Source: Caenimonas sedimenti
GTDB taxonomy: Bacteria; Pseudomonadota; Gammaproteobacteria; Burkholderiales; Burkholderiaceae_C
DNA: 64,000 nt
NCBI RefSeq assembly: GCF_007833165.1
Contig: NZ_VOBQ01000001.1
Coordinates: 1 to 64,000 of the forward strand
Reading direction: 5' to 3'
Program-made: the position numbers and the translations under genes
Notes under the pieces: model-generated
The model's input: the letters and a program-made list of their open reading frames with translations, nothing else
Told to the model about the DNA's origin: nothing
Databases searched by the model: none
Shown here: one piece after another, positions 50,946 through 59,968 of the stretch
Numbering within the stretch: the stretch's first letter is position 1
Layout: every line of letters starts with the position of its first letter

Positions 50946-51650
50946 ATGACCGACCTCAACGCATTCCCCATCACGAAGAAGTGGCCCGCGCGCCACCCCG
51001 ACCGCCTGCAGGTCTATTCGCTGCCCACGCCCAACGGCGTCAAGGTCTCCATCTTTCTCGAGGAGACCGGGCTGCCGTACGAGATGCACAAGGTGGATTT
51101 CGCGACCAACGACCAGATGACGCCGGAGTTCCTGTCGCTCAACCCGAACAACAAGATCCCGGCCATCCTCGACCCTGACGGGCCCGGCGGCAAGCCGCTG
51201 GCGCTGTTCGAGTCCGGCGCCATCCTGCTGTACCTGGCCGAAAAGACGGGCAAGCTGCTGCCGGCCGACGCGGCGCGCCGCCACGAGACCATCCAGTGGC
51301 TGATGTTCCAGATGGGCGGCATCGGCCCCATGTTCGGCCAGCTCGGCTTCTTCCACAAGTTCGCGGGCAAGGAGTTCGAGGACAAGCGCCCGCGCGACCG
51401 CTATGTCGCGGAGTCCAGACGCCTGCTGGGCGTGGTCGACAAGCACCTGGCCGGCAAGGACTGGATGATGGGCGACGAATACACCATCGCCGACATCGCC
51501 AGCTTCCCCTGGATCCGCAATCTCGTCGGCTTCTACGGCGCGGGGGAGCTGGTGGAATTCAGCCAGTTCAAGAACGTGCAGCGGGTGCTGGACGCCTTCG
51601 TGGCGCGGCCCGCGGTGGAACGCGGGTTGAACATTCCACCGCGGGCGTAG
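50946..51650 (+). CDS. Glutathione S-transferase (YfcG/YghU-like)
   Basis: GST of 234 residues of the Nu/YghU type, with disulfide-bond reductase activity known in E. coli YfcG. It shows YSLPTPNGVKVSIFLEETGL (the Thr/Asn active site of this class), NPNNKIPAILDPDGPGG, FESGAILLYLAEKTG and TIADIASFPWIRN. Complete. It is divergent from crcB. Confidence 0.92.
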   Translation: MTDLNAFPITKKWPARHPDRLQVYSLPTPNGVKVSIFLEETGLPYEMHKVDFATNDQMTPEFLSLNPNNKIPAILDPDGPGGKPLALFESGAILLYLAEKTGKLLPADAARRHETIQWLMFQMGGIGPMFGQLGFFHKFAGKEFEDKRPRDRYVAESRRLLGVVDKHLAGKDWMMGDEYTIADIASFPWIRNLVGFYGAGELVEFSQFKNVQRVLDAFVARPAVERGLNIPPRA

Positions 51651-51680
51651 CTGGGGTTCGCCTGCCGGCTCACCGTCAGC

Positions 51681-52067
51681 CTACGTCGGCAGCGAGACGC
51701 CGTCGAGGAAGTGCACGGGCCGCACTTCCATGCGCCAGCCCAGCTGCTCGCCGGCCGGCACCTGCGTCGTCGGGTGCAGCACGGCGACCTCGATCGCCGC
51801 TTCGATGGTCTCGGCTTCGATCATCAGGACGGCGCCGACCACTTCCTTCGCTTCGGAGAACGGCCCGTCCATGACCTTGACGGCGTTGCCGGTGCGCAGG
51901 ATCTGCTTGGTGCGCTCCGCCGCCAGGCCGACGTGCATCCGCACGGCGGCCGACCCGGCGATGACCGCCATGTGCGGCTCGCACTGCTTCATGACGGCGG
52001 CCAGCTGGTCGGGGCCGAGGGCTTCCACGGCGCGCCGGTTGTAGTAGCCCAGGCAAAGAAACTTCAT
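51681..52067 (-). CDS. YCII-related domain protein
   Basis: 128 residues of the DGPF/YCII family. It opens MKFLCLGYYNRRAVEALGPD, has the conserved VMDGPFSEAKEVVGAVLMIE, and ends with a beta strand. YciI-like folds are small ferredoxin-like domains, occasionally catalytic and often encoded near ECF sigma factors; none is here. The start at 52067 has a plausible GGAGA upstream. It is convergent with the GST gene. Confidence 0.87.
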   Translation of the reverse strand: MKFLCLGYYNRRAVEALGPDQLAAVMKQCEPHMAVIAGSAAVRMHVGLAAERTKQILRTGNAVKVMDGPFSEAKEVVGAVLMIEAETIEAAIEVAVLHPTTQVPAGEQLGWRMEVRPVHFLDGVSLPT

Positions 52068-52200
52068 CTTGATCTCCGGTTCGTTGCGAAGCGAATGTGC
52101 TTCACCTGGGCGACGGGCCGCGCGAGCTGGATTCGACCGGATTGGGGTAAACCCCAGGTCGCGGGGCGCGAAGGCAGAATCTACCGCAGGAGACACAGCC

Positions 52201-53760
52201 ATGGAAACCGCCGTCCGCCGCCAGACCCTGGCTGACATCGTCCGCCGCAGCGCCAAGCGCACGCCCCACAAGCCCGCCATCGTGTGCGGCGGCACGCAAT
52301 GGACCTTCGCTGAATTCGATGCGGTCTGCGACCGCGTCGCCGCCGGGCTGGCCGCGCTGGGCGTGGCCAAGGGCAGCCGGGTCGCCGTCCTGTCGCGCAA
52401 CTCGCATGCGTTCGCGGCACTGCGCTTCGCACTGGCCCGGCTGGGTGCGGTGCTGGTGCCGATCAACTTCATGCTGAAGGCCGAGGAGGTCGCCTACATC
52501 CTGCGCCACGCGCAGGCGCAGATGCTGGCCACCGATTCGGGCCTGGCGGAACTGGCCCGAGCGGCGGCGGCGCTCGAAACCGCCGTGCAGCAGTTCGTCT
52601 GGCTGCCCTCCGAAGATTCCACGGAGCCCGTTGCGGGCATGGTGTCCTTCCACACGCTGGCGGCAACGGAAGCCACCCCCCCGGAAGTGGACCTGGCGAG
52701 CGGCGACCTGCTGCAGATCGTCTACACCAGCGGCACGGAATCGAGCCCGAAGGGCGCGATGCTCACGCACGACGCGGTGCTGTGGCAATACGCCAGCTGC
52801 GCGGTGGACGCGTCCATCGCCTCCACCGACGTGCTGCTGCACGCGCTGCCGCTGTACCACTGCGCCCAGCTCGACGTCTTCCTCGGCCCGGCGCTGTACG
52901 TGGGTGCGACCAGCATCATCACGGCCAAGCCCACGCCCGACAACCTGCTGCCGCTGATGGCGCGGCATGGCATCAACTCCTTCTTCGCGCCGCCCACGGT
53001 GTGGATCGCGTTGCTGCGTTCGCCGCTGTTCGACCAGACGGACCTGCGCGCGCTGCGCAAGGGCTACTACGGCGCTTCCATCATGCCGGTGGAGGTGCTG
53101 CGCGAACTCGCTCGGCGGCTCCCCGATGTCGGGTTCTGGAACCTGTACGGCCAGACCGAGATCGCGCCGCTGGCCACCATGCTCGGCCCCGAAGACCAGT
53201 TGCGCAAGCCGGGTTCGTGCGGGCGTGCCGTGCTGAACGTCGAGACGCGGGTGGTGGACGACGCGATGAAGGATGTCGCGCCGGGCGTGGTCGGCGAGAT
53301 CGTGCATCGCTCGCCGCACCTGATGCTGGGGTACTTCCACGATGACGAGCGCACCAAGGCCGCCTTCGAAGGCGGCTGGTTCCATTCCGGCGACCTGGCG
53401 ACCATCGACGAGGAAGGCTTCATCACCGTCGTCGACCGCAAGAAGGACATGATCAAGACCGGCGGCGAGAACGTGGCGAGCCGCGAGGTGGAAGAGATGA
53501 TCTACCGGCTGCCGGCCGTGTCGGAGGTCGCCGTGATCGGCGTGCCGCACCCGAAGTGGGTCGAGGCGGTGGTGGCCGTGATCGTGGTCAAGCAGGGCCA
53601 GGCGCTGGCAGAACCCGAAGTGCTGGCGCATTGCCAGCAGCACCTGGCCGGCTTCAAGGCGCCCAAGGGCGTGGTGTTCACCGACGCCTTGCCCAAGAAT
53701 CCCAGCGGCAAACTGCTGAAGCGTTCGCTGCGGCAGCAATTCGATTCGATCTTCGCGTGA
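52201..53760 (+). CDS. Fatty-acid/acyl-CoA synthetase (AMP-forming)
   Basis: Adenylate-forming ligase of 519 residues that activates a carboxylic acid to its acyl-CoA. Motifs are YTSGTESSPKGAMLTHDAV (P-loop), NLYGQTEIAP, FHSGDLATIDEEGFITVVDR and the catalytic-lysine end NPSGKLLKR. AGGAGA lies 8 bp before the ATG at 52201. A palindrome, TGGGG-TAAA-CCCCA (52143-52156), lies 45 bp upstream and could be an operator. Chain preference cannot be read from sequence. Confidence 0.9.
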   Translation: METAVRRQTLADIVRRSAKRTPHKPAIVCGGTQWTFAEFDAVCDRVAAGLAALGVAKGSRVAVLSRNSHAFAALRFALARLGAVLVPINFMLKAEEVAYILRHAQAQMLATDSGLAELARAAAALETAVQQFVWLPSEDSTEPVAGMVSFHTLAATEATPPEVDLASGDLLQIVYTSGTESSPKGAMLTHDAVLWQYASCAVDASIASTDVLLHALPLYHCAQLDVFLGPALYVGATSIITAKPTPDNLLPLMARHGINSFFAPPTVWIALLRSPLFDQTDLRALRKGYYGASIMPVEVLRELARRLPDVGFWNLYGQTEIAPLATMLGPEDQLRKPGSCGRAVLNVETRVVDDAMKDVAPGVVGEIVHRSPHLMLGYFHDDERTKAAFEGGWFHSGDLATIDEEGFITVVDRKKDMIKTGGENVASREVEEMIYRLPAVSEVAVIGVPHPKWVEAVVAVIVVKQGQALAEPEVLAHCQQHLAGFKAPKGVVFTDALPKNPSGKLLKRSLRQQFDSIFA

Positions 53761-53852
53761 TCGGAGGCCCACAAGGACAACCGCCATGGTCCCCAGTTCC
53801 AGCATCCTCGGAGCGAGCCGCGTGCCGCGCTGAGGCGCCGCGGCCCAGCGCG

Positions 53853-54512
53853 ATGCAGGCGGATCACGGATTGCGGCAGCAGATCGAGGCGCGCCTGCGT
53901 GCGTTTCCCTGGCAGGCCGCGGACGCCGGGCCGCATCAGCGCGCCGCAGTGGCGATCACCGTCGTGGAGGAGGGCTTCGGTGCCGGCGTGAACGGCCTGC
54001 CGGTCCCGTCGGCCTGGAGCGTGGAGGCGGCGCTGCTCCTCACCCGCCGGTCCGCCGCCCTGCGCAACCACGCGGGGCAATGGGCCTTGCCCGGCGGCCG
54101 GATGGATGGCAACGAAACCGTGGAACAGGCCGCCTTGCGCGAGCTGGCGGAGGAGGTCGGGTTGGAACTGCCACCCTCCGCCGTGCTCGGCCGGCTCGAC
54201 GACTACGCCAGCCGCTCGGGCTTCGTGATCTCTCCGGTGGTGGTGTGGGCTGGCGAGGCCCGGGCCCTGACGGCGTGCGATGCGGAAGTCGCGAGCATCC
54301 ACCGCATCCCGGTCGGGGAGTTCATGCGCGCCGACGCGCCATTGCTGGACCCTGGCGACGATGCGCAGCGGCCGATCCTGCGCATGCCGGTTGGCGACCA
54401 CTGGATCGCCGCACCCACCGGGGCCGTGCTCTACCAGTTTCGAGAAGTCTGTATCGGCGCGCGCGCAACCCGGGTGGCGCATTTCGACCAGCCGATGTTC
54501 GCGCGGCGCTAG
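53853..54512 (+). CDS. Nudix hydrolase (CoA/NTP diphosphatase-like)
   Basis: 219 residues with a Nudix box (GRMDGNETVEQAALRELAEE, then VGLEL) matching Gx5Ex7REUxEExGU. The preceding LLLTRRSAALRNHAGQWALP is like CoA diphosphatases of the NudL type. It probably cleaves a nucleoside diphosphate linked to another moiety; CoA is a reasonable guess. The start at 53853 lies 92 bp after the acyl-CoA synthetase. It overlaps the convergent small gene by 4 bp. Confidence 0.88.
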   Translation: MQADHGLRQQIEARLRAFPWQAADAGPHQRAAVAITVVEEGFGAGVNGLPVPSAWSVEAALLLTRRSAALRNHAGQWALPGGRMDGNETVEQAALRELAEEVGLELPPSAVLGRLDDYASRSGFVISPVVVWAGEARALTACDAEVASIHRIPVGEFMRADAPLLDPGDDAQRPILRMPVGDHWIAAPTGAVLYQFREVCIGARATRVAHFDQPMFARR

Positions 54513-54841
54513 GGGGCGCGCACGCCGCGGCCGTTCTGGTTGGCGCACACTCGGTGAGGCACGAAGACGAGGGACAGCCCCGCCTCCGGAACCTGGAACT
54601 CCACTGCCCCGGCGGCACCCGCATGAAGGTTCTGGCGAGTGAATTGCAGGCGCTTCGACTGCAGGTAGGCCGAAAACTCATCGGGCGTCTGGATGCCGGG
54701 CAAATCCTGGAGCTTGCGCTTGAGGGACGAGATCGGGGCGCACTCTCCGTGGCGGCCGAAAAGACTCCACGCATCAGCATTGGCGTTTGCGCAGAGGAGC
54801 GTGGCGGAAACCGCCAGGAGAGCCTTCCAATGGACTGGCAT
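54509..54841 (-). CDS. Hypothetical exported protein
   Basis: 110 residues with a Sec signal (LLAVSATLLCANANADA, cut at about residue 23). The mature part is small and basic, with cysteines in GECAPISSLKRKL and HRVCANQNGRG that could form a disulfide. No family recognised. It lies alone between the Nudix gene and the TetR gene. Confidence 0.65.
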   Translation of the reverse strand: MPVHWKALLAVSATLLCANANADAWSLFGRHGECAPISSLKRKLQDLPGIQTPDEFSAYLQSKRLQFTRQNLHAGAAGAVEFQVPEAGLSLVFVPHRVCANQNGRGVRAP

Positions 54842-54879
54842 GTCAGACCTTGTCGGTGCGCCGGGGTTGTTCGCTCAGC

Positions 54880-55497
54880 TTACCCCAGCCCCAGCCCCCC
54901 AAGGTACGCATCCACCACCTTGCCGCCGACCCCCTCGAGATCGAAAGCCGCCGGGTCCAGCAGCCAGTTCTGGATCAAGCCGTCGGCCAACGCCTGCAAG
55001 CCCTGTGCCGCCGCCGCGGCAGGCATCGCAAGCTTCACCCCGCGCACCTGGGCGCTCTTCAGCAGCGCGGCGCGGAACTGCAGCACCCAGGCCTGGCGCA
55101 CCTGCAAGTGACGCGCGCGCACCGCGCAGAGGCTGTCCACGTATTCGACCTTGTGCGTGGCCACCTCGAAGGCCCGGCGCGTCAGTGGGTCGTGCACGGT
55201 CTTCCCGAATGCCAGCCGGATGGCCGCCCGGAGCGCCGGCAGAGGGTCGCCGGCCGTGGCATCGGCCAGCTGGGCTTGCGCTTCCTGCAGAGGCAACGTC
55301 ACCCGGTCCATCATCGCGTTGAACAGGTCGGCCTTGTCCTTGAAGTGCCAGTAGATGGCGCCGCGCGTGGTCCCCGCCGCCACGGCGATGTCGTTCAGCG
55401 ACGTGCCGGCCACGCCCTGGGCCTGGAACACGCGCTCGGCGGCGTCCAGCAGGGCGCTGCGAGTCGCGAGGGCTTCCTCTTTGGTGCGTCGGGCCAT
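54880..55497 (-). CDS. TetR family repressor of the RND efflux operon (AcrR/TtgR-like)
   Basis: 205-residue AcrR-type regulator. Its helix-turn-helix is GTSLNDIAVAAGTTRGAIYWHF (about residues 31-52), identical in layout to AcrR/TtgR, and it starts MARRTKEEALATR like them. It is divergent from the efflux operon, and a near-AcrR palindrome lies between them. It probably represses both until a hydrophobic drug or solvent binds its C-terminal pocket. Confidence 0.92.
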   Translation of the reverse strand: MARRTKEEALATRSALLDAAERVFQAQGVAGTSLNDIAVAAGTTRGAIYWHFKDKADLFNAMMDRVTLPLQEAQAQLADATAGDPLPALRAAIRLAFGKTVHDPLTRRAFEVATHKVEYVDSLCAVRARHLQVRQAWVLQFRAALLKSAQVRGVKLAMPAAAAAQGLQALADGLIQNWLLDPAAFDLEGVGGKVVDAYLGGLGLG

Positions 55498-55510
55498 TCA
55501 GCAATCGGCG

Positions 55511-55534
55511 TATACATTCAACATTGAATGTATA
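55511..55534. promoter_or_regulatory. AcrR-type operator of the efflux operon
   Basis: Perfect 10-bp arms TATACATTCA and TGAATGTATA around ACAT. The known E. coli AcrR site is TACATACATT-N-TGAATGTATGTA-like, a close match. TATACT at 55533-55538 overlaps the right arm and could be the -10 of the pump operon. Confidence 0.88.
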
Positions 55535-55579
55535 TACTAGCCGGTTTCCCGAATGCTGTCCCTCCGCAGAAGGCAACCC

Positions 55580-56785
55580 ATGGCTGTTCGCTTGCCACGC
55601 ATCCTCCCTGTTTTCCTCGTGCTCGCTGCCGGCATCGGCCTGACCGCCTGCGGCAAGGGCAGCAGTACCCCGGCAGCAGGCGCCGCCGCGCCGCCGCCGC
55701 CCGAAGTGGGCGTCGTCACGGTGGCCACGGGCGAGGTCGGCGTCACCACCGAACTGCCCGGCCGGCTGGAAGCATCGCGCGTGGCCCAGGTGCGCGCGCG
55801 TGCCGCCGGCATCGTGCAGGAGCGGCTGTTCCGCGAGGGCTCCGACGTGAAGGCGGGCCAGCCGCTGTTCCGCATCGATCCGGCGCCCTACGCCGCCGCG
55901 CAAGCCGCCGCGCGGGCCACGCTGGCGCGCGCCGAGGCCAACCTGGGCCTGGCCACAGCCACCGCGGAGCGCTACAAGCCGCTGGTCGAAGCCAACGCCA
56001 TCAGCAAGCAGGAATACGCCAACGCGGTCGCCGCGCAGAAGCAGGCGGAGGCCGAAGTGGCTGCCGGCCGCGCGGCCGTGCAGACGGCGGGCATCAACCT
56101 CAGCTATGCGTCGGTCACCGCCCCGATCTCCGGGCGCATCGGCCGCGCCCTGGTGACCAAAGGCGCGCTGGTCGGGCAGGGCGAGGCCACGCCGCTGGCG
56201 ATCGTGCAGCAGATCCATCCGCTCTACGTCAACTTCACGCAGTCCGCCTCCGAGGCGCTGGCGCTGCGCCGCGCCATGGCCGAAGGGCGCCTGAAGCGCG
56301 CCACGGGCGGCGGCGAGGCCGCGCAGGTGCGCGTGCTGCTGGAGGACGGCAGCGAATACCCGCAGCCGGGCAAGCTGCTGTTCTCCGATCTCACGGTCGA
56401 CCCGAGCAGCGGCCAGGTGACGCTGCGCGCCGAGGTGCCCAACGTCAACGGCGTGCTGCTGCCCGGCCTCTACGTGCGGGTTCGGCTCGAAGTCGCCAAG
56501 GCCAGCAACGCGGTGCTGCTGCCGCAGCAGGCCGTGTCGCGCACCAGCACCGGCGACACGGTGATGGTGGTCGGCGCCGACGGCAAGGTCGCGCCGCGCC
56601 CGGTCAAGCTGGGTGGCAACCAGGGCACGCAATGGGTGGTGCTCGAAGGATTGAAAGCCGGTGAGCAGGTGATGGTGGACGGCTTCCAGAAGCTGCGGCC
56701 CAACGCGCCGGTGAAGCCGGTGCCGTGGTCGGCTTCGGGTGCTGCCAGGCCGGCCTCCGCGCCGGCCTCGGCGGCCAAGTCGTAG
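55580..56785 (+). CDS. RND efflux periplasmic adaptor (AcrA-like lipoprotein)
   Basis: Membrane-fusion protein of 401 residues linking the inner-membrane pump to the outer-membrane channel. It has a lipoprotein signal (GIGLTACGK), a lipoyl half at VRARAAGIVQERLFREGSDV, a coiled-coil hairpin (about residues 95-160), the second lipoyl half at VTAPISGRIG, and beta-barrel and proximal domains. I use the ATG at 55580, preceded by AGAAGG; an ATG at 55553 lacks a ribosome site. First gene of the pump operon. Confidence 0.94.
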   Translation: MAVRLPRILPVFLVLAAGIGLTACGKGSSTPAAGAAAPPPPEVGVVTVATGEVGVTTELPGRLEASRVAQVRARAAGIVQERLFREGSDVKAGQPLFRIDPAPYAAAQAAARATLARAEANLGLATATAERYKPLVEANAISKQEYANAVAAQKQAEAEVAAGRAAVQTAGINLSYASVTAPISGRIGRALVTKGALVGQGEATPLAIVQQIHPLYVNFTQSASEALALRRAMAEGRLKRATGGGEAAQVRVLLEDGSEYPQPGKLLFSDLTVDPSSGQVTLRAEVPNVNGVLLPGLYVRVRLEVAKASNAVLLPQQAVSRTSTGDTVMVVGADGKVAPRPVKLGGNQGTQWVVLEGLKAGEQVMVDGFQKLRPNAPVKPVPWSASGAARPASAPASAAKS

Positions 56786-56797
56786 GGACCGCGGCAC

Positions 56798-59700
56798 ATG
56801 GCCAAGTTCTTCATCGACCGCCCCATCTTCGCGTGGGTGATCGCACTGTTCATCATCGTGATGGGCAGCGTCGCGATCACGCAATTGCCGATCTCCCAGT
56901 ACCCGCCGGTGGCGCCGCCCGCCATCGTGGTCTCCGCGAACTACCCGGGCGCTTCCGCCAAGACGCTGGAGGAAAGCGTCATCAGCGTGATCGAGCAGGA
57001 GATGAACGGGTCACCCGGCCTCATCTACATGGAGTCGGTCACGCAGGCCAACGGCAGCGGGCAGATCACGCTGAGCTTCCAGCCGGGCACCAATCCGGAC
57101 CTCGCGCAGGTCGACGTGCAGAACCGGCTGTCCCGCGCCTCCCCGCGCCTGCCGTCGGCGGTGACGCAGCAGGGCGTGCGGGTCGAGAAATCGCGCTCCA
57201 ACTTCCTGCTGTTCACCATCCTCTCGTCCGACGATCCGGCGATGACGCCGGTGCGGCTGGGCGACTATGCCTCCCGCGCCGTGCTGCCGGAAATCCAGCG
57301 CATCCCCGGCGTCGGCCAGGCGCAGCTGTTCGGGACCGAACACGCCATGCGCATCTGGATCGACCCGGCCAAGCTGGTGAGCTTCAACATGGCCGCGGCG
57401 GAAGTGACGGCGGCCATCCGTGCGCAGAACGCCCAAGTGTCTTCCGGCTCGATTGGCGAGCTGCCGAACATCTCCGGGCAGGGCATCGCAGCCACCGTGG
57501 TGGTCAGCGGCCAGCTCAACTCGGTCGAACAGTTCGGCAACATCGTGTTGCGCGCCAACGCCGACGGCTCGGCGGTGCGCCTCAAGGACGTCGCCCGCAT
57601 CGAATTGGGCGCACAGAACTACGCCACTTCGGCGCGCCTGAACGGCAAGCCCTCCACCGGCATCGGCGTGCAGCTCTCGCCCACCGGCAACGCGCTCGCC
57701 ACCGCCGACGCCATCAAGAAGCGCATGGGCGAGCTGGCGGCGTTCTTCCCGAGCGGCACCAAGTGGGACATCCCGTACGACAGCTCACGCTTCATCCGCA
57801 TCTCGATCACGCAGGTGGTGGTGACGCTGCTGGAAGCCGTGGCGCTGGTGTTCCTGGTGATGTTCCTGTTCCTGCAGAACTGGCGCTACACCATCATCCC
57901 GACGCTGGTGGTGCCGATCGCGCTGCTGGGCACCTTCGCCACGCTGCTGGCACTGGGCTTCTCGATCAACGTGCTGACCATGTTCGGCATGGTGCTGGTG
58001 ATCGGCATCGTGGTGGACGACGCGATCGTGGTGGTGGAGAACGTCGAACGCATCATGAGCGAGGAGGGCCTGGAGCCGCGCGCGGCAACGCGCAAGGCGA
58101 TGGGGCAGATCCAGGGCGCGATCATCGGTGTGACGGTGGTGCTGGTGTCCGTGTTCGTGCCGCTCGCCTTTTTCGCAGGGTCCACCGGCAACATCTACCG
58201 GCAGTTCGCGGCGGTGATGGTCGCGTCCATCGGCTTCTCGGCCTTCATGGCGCTGTCGCTCACGCCCGCGCTGTGCGCGACCCTGCTCAAGCCCGTGGAA
58301 GCGGGGCACCACCACGAGAAGCGCGGCTTCTACGGCTGGTTCAACCGGCTGTTCGCGCGCACGGCCAAGGGCTATGAGGGCCTCGTCGCGCGCATCCTCA
58401 AGAAGGCGGCGCGCTATCTCGTCATCTACGGCGCCATCATCGGCGTGGTGGCCCTGCTCTACACGCGGTTGCCCACCTCGTTCCTGCCGGCGGAAGACCA
58501 GGGCAACATGCTGGTCAACGTGCAGTTGCCGCCGGGCGCGACGCAGCAGCGCACCAGTGCGGTGATGACGCAGGTGGAAGAGTTCATCCTGAAGCAGCCC
58601 GAAGTGCAGAGCATGGTCAGCGTGCTGGGCTTCTCGTTCTCCGGGCAGGGGCAGAACGCGGCACTGGCTTTCACCACACTGAAGGACTGGGACTTGCGCC
58701 CCGAGCCCAGCCAGTCGGCGCAGGCGCTGGCTGGCCGGGCGTTCGGCGGCCTCTCGGGCATCCGGGATGCCTTCATCTTCCCGCTGAGCCCGCCGCCGAT
58801 TCCGGAGCTGGGCACGGCGTCCGGCATCACCTTCCGCCTGCAGGACCGGGGCGGCGCCGGGCACCAGGCTTTGACGGCGGCCCGCAACCAGTTGCTGGGC
58901 CTGGCCGCGCAGAGCAAGGTGCTCACCCAGGTCCGGCCGGACGGCCTGGAGGATGCGTCGCAGTTGCAGCTGGACATCGACCGCGACAAGGCCAGTGCCC
59001 TGGGCGTTTCCTTCGACGCGATCAATGCGGCACTGTCGACCGCGCTGGGTTCCAGCTACGTCAACGACTTCCCGAATCGCGGGCGCCTGCAGCGCGTGAT
59101 CGTGCAGGCCGATGCGCCCGCGCGCATGCAGCCCGACGACCTGCTGGAGCTGAACGCCATCAGTGCCACCGGGAAGGCCGTGCCCCTGTCGGCCTTCGCC
59201 ACCACCCGCTGGATCACGGGCCCGATGCAGACCGTGCGCTACAACGGCTACCCGGCGATGCGGATCTCCGGCGCGCCCGCGCCGGGCTACAGCACCGGCG
59301 CCGCGATGGCGGAGATGGAGCGCCTGGCCGCGCAACTGCCCCAAGGCTTCGGCTATGAGTGGACGGGCCAGTCGCGTGAAGAGAAGCTCGCCGGCGCGCA
59401 GGCCATGATCCTCTATGGCTTCGCCATCCTGGCGGTGTTCCTCTGCCTGGCGGCGTTGTACGAGAGCTGGTCGATCCCGCTCGCGGTGATCCTGGTCGTG
59501 CCGCTGGGCGTGCTGGGGGTGCTCGTCGCGACCTGGTTGCGCGGCTACTCGAACGACGTGTACTTCCAGGTCGGGCTGATCACGATCATCGGCATCTCGG
59601 CCAAGAACGCCATCCTGATCATCGAGTTCGCGAAGGACCTGCAGGCGCAGGGCAAGGGCGTGATCGAGGCGGCGCTGGCCGCGGCGCACCTGCGCTTCCG

Positions 59701-59968
59701 CCCGATCGTGATGACCTCTCTGGCGTTCGGCCTCGGCGTGCTGCCGCTGGCACTGGCCACCGGCGCCGGCTCCGCCAGCCAGCGCGCCATCGGCACCGGC
59801 GTGCTGGGCGGCATGCTGACGGGGACGGCACTGGCGGTGTTCTTCGTGCCGGTGTTCTTCGTGGTCGTGCGCGGCTTTTTCAAGGACAGCGAGCGTCAGC
59901 GCAAGCTCTATGCGCACGAGATGGAGCCGGAGCTGCCCAAGGGCGCGACGGCGGGAGACCAGGTATGA
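56798..59968 (+). CDS. RND efflux pump permease (AcrB/MexB-like)
   Basis: Proton-driven drug transporter of 1056 residues, the normal HAE1 length. It opens AKFFIDRPIFAWVIALFIIV. The proton-relay aspartates are in GIVVDDAIVVVENVERIM and the relay lysine is in GISAKNAILIIEFAKDL. Two large periplasmic loops with the usual porter and docking domains lie between. Complete with no anomaly. It is 12 bp after the adaptor gene and overlaps the channel gene by 4 bp (ATGA). Confidence 0.96.
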   Translation: MAKFFIDRPIFAWVIALFIIVMGSVAITQLPISQYPPVAPPAIVVSANYPGASAKTLEESVISVIEQEMNGSPGLIYMESVTQANGSGQITLSFQPGTNPDLAQVDVQNRLSRASPRLPSAVTQQGVRVEKSRSNFLLFTILSSDDPAMTPVRLGDYASRAVLPEIQRIPGVGQAQLFGTEHAMRIWIDPAKLVSFNMAAAEVTAAIRAQNAQVSSGSIGELPNISGQGIAATVVVSGQLNSVEQFGNIVLRANADGSAVRLKDVARIELGAQNYATSARLNGKPSTGIGVQLSPTGNALATADAIKKRMGELAAFFPSGTKWDIPYDSSRFIRISITQVVVTLLEAVALVFLVMFLFLQNWRYTIIPTLVVPIALLGTFATLLALGFSINVLTMFGMVLVIGIVVDDAIVVVENVERIMSEEGLEPRAATRKAMGQIQGAIIGVTVVLVSVFVPLAFFAGSTGNIYRQFAAVMVASIGFSAFMALSLTPALCATLLKPVEAGHHHEKRGFYGWFNRLFARTAKGYEGLVARILKKAARYLVIYGAIIGVVALLYTRLPTSFLPAEDQGNMLVNVQLPPGATQQRTSAVMTQVEEFILKQPEVQSMVSVLGFSFSGQGQNAALAFTTLKDWDLRPEPSQSAQALAGRAFGGLSGIRDAFIFPLSPPPIPELGTASGITFRLQDRGGAGHQALTAARNQLLGLAAQSKVLTQVRPDGLEDASQLQLDIDRDKASALGVSFDAINAALSTALGSSYVNDFPNRGRLQRVIVQADAPARMQPDDLLELNAISATGKAVPLSAFATTRWITGPMQTVRYNGYPAMRISGAPAPGYSTGAAMAEMERLAAQLPQGFGYEWTGQSREEKLAGAQAMILYGFAILAVFLCLAALYESWSIPLAVILVVPLGVLGVLVATWLRGYSNDVYFQVGLITIIGISAKNAILIIEFAKDLQAQGKGVIEAALAAAHLRFRPIVMTSLAFGLGVLPLALATGAGSASQRAIGTGVLGGMLTGTALAVFFVPVFFVVVRGFFKDSERQRKLYAHEMEPELPKGATAGDQV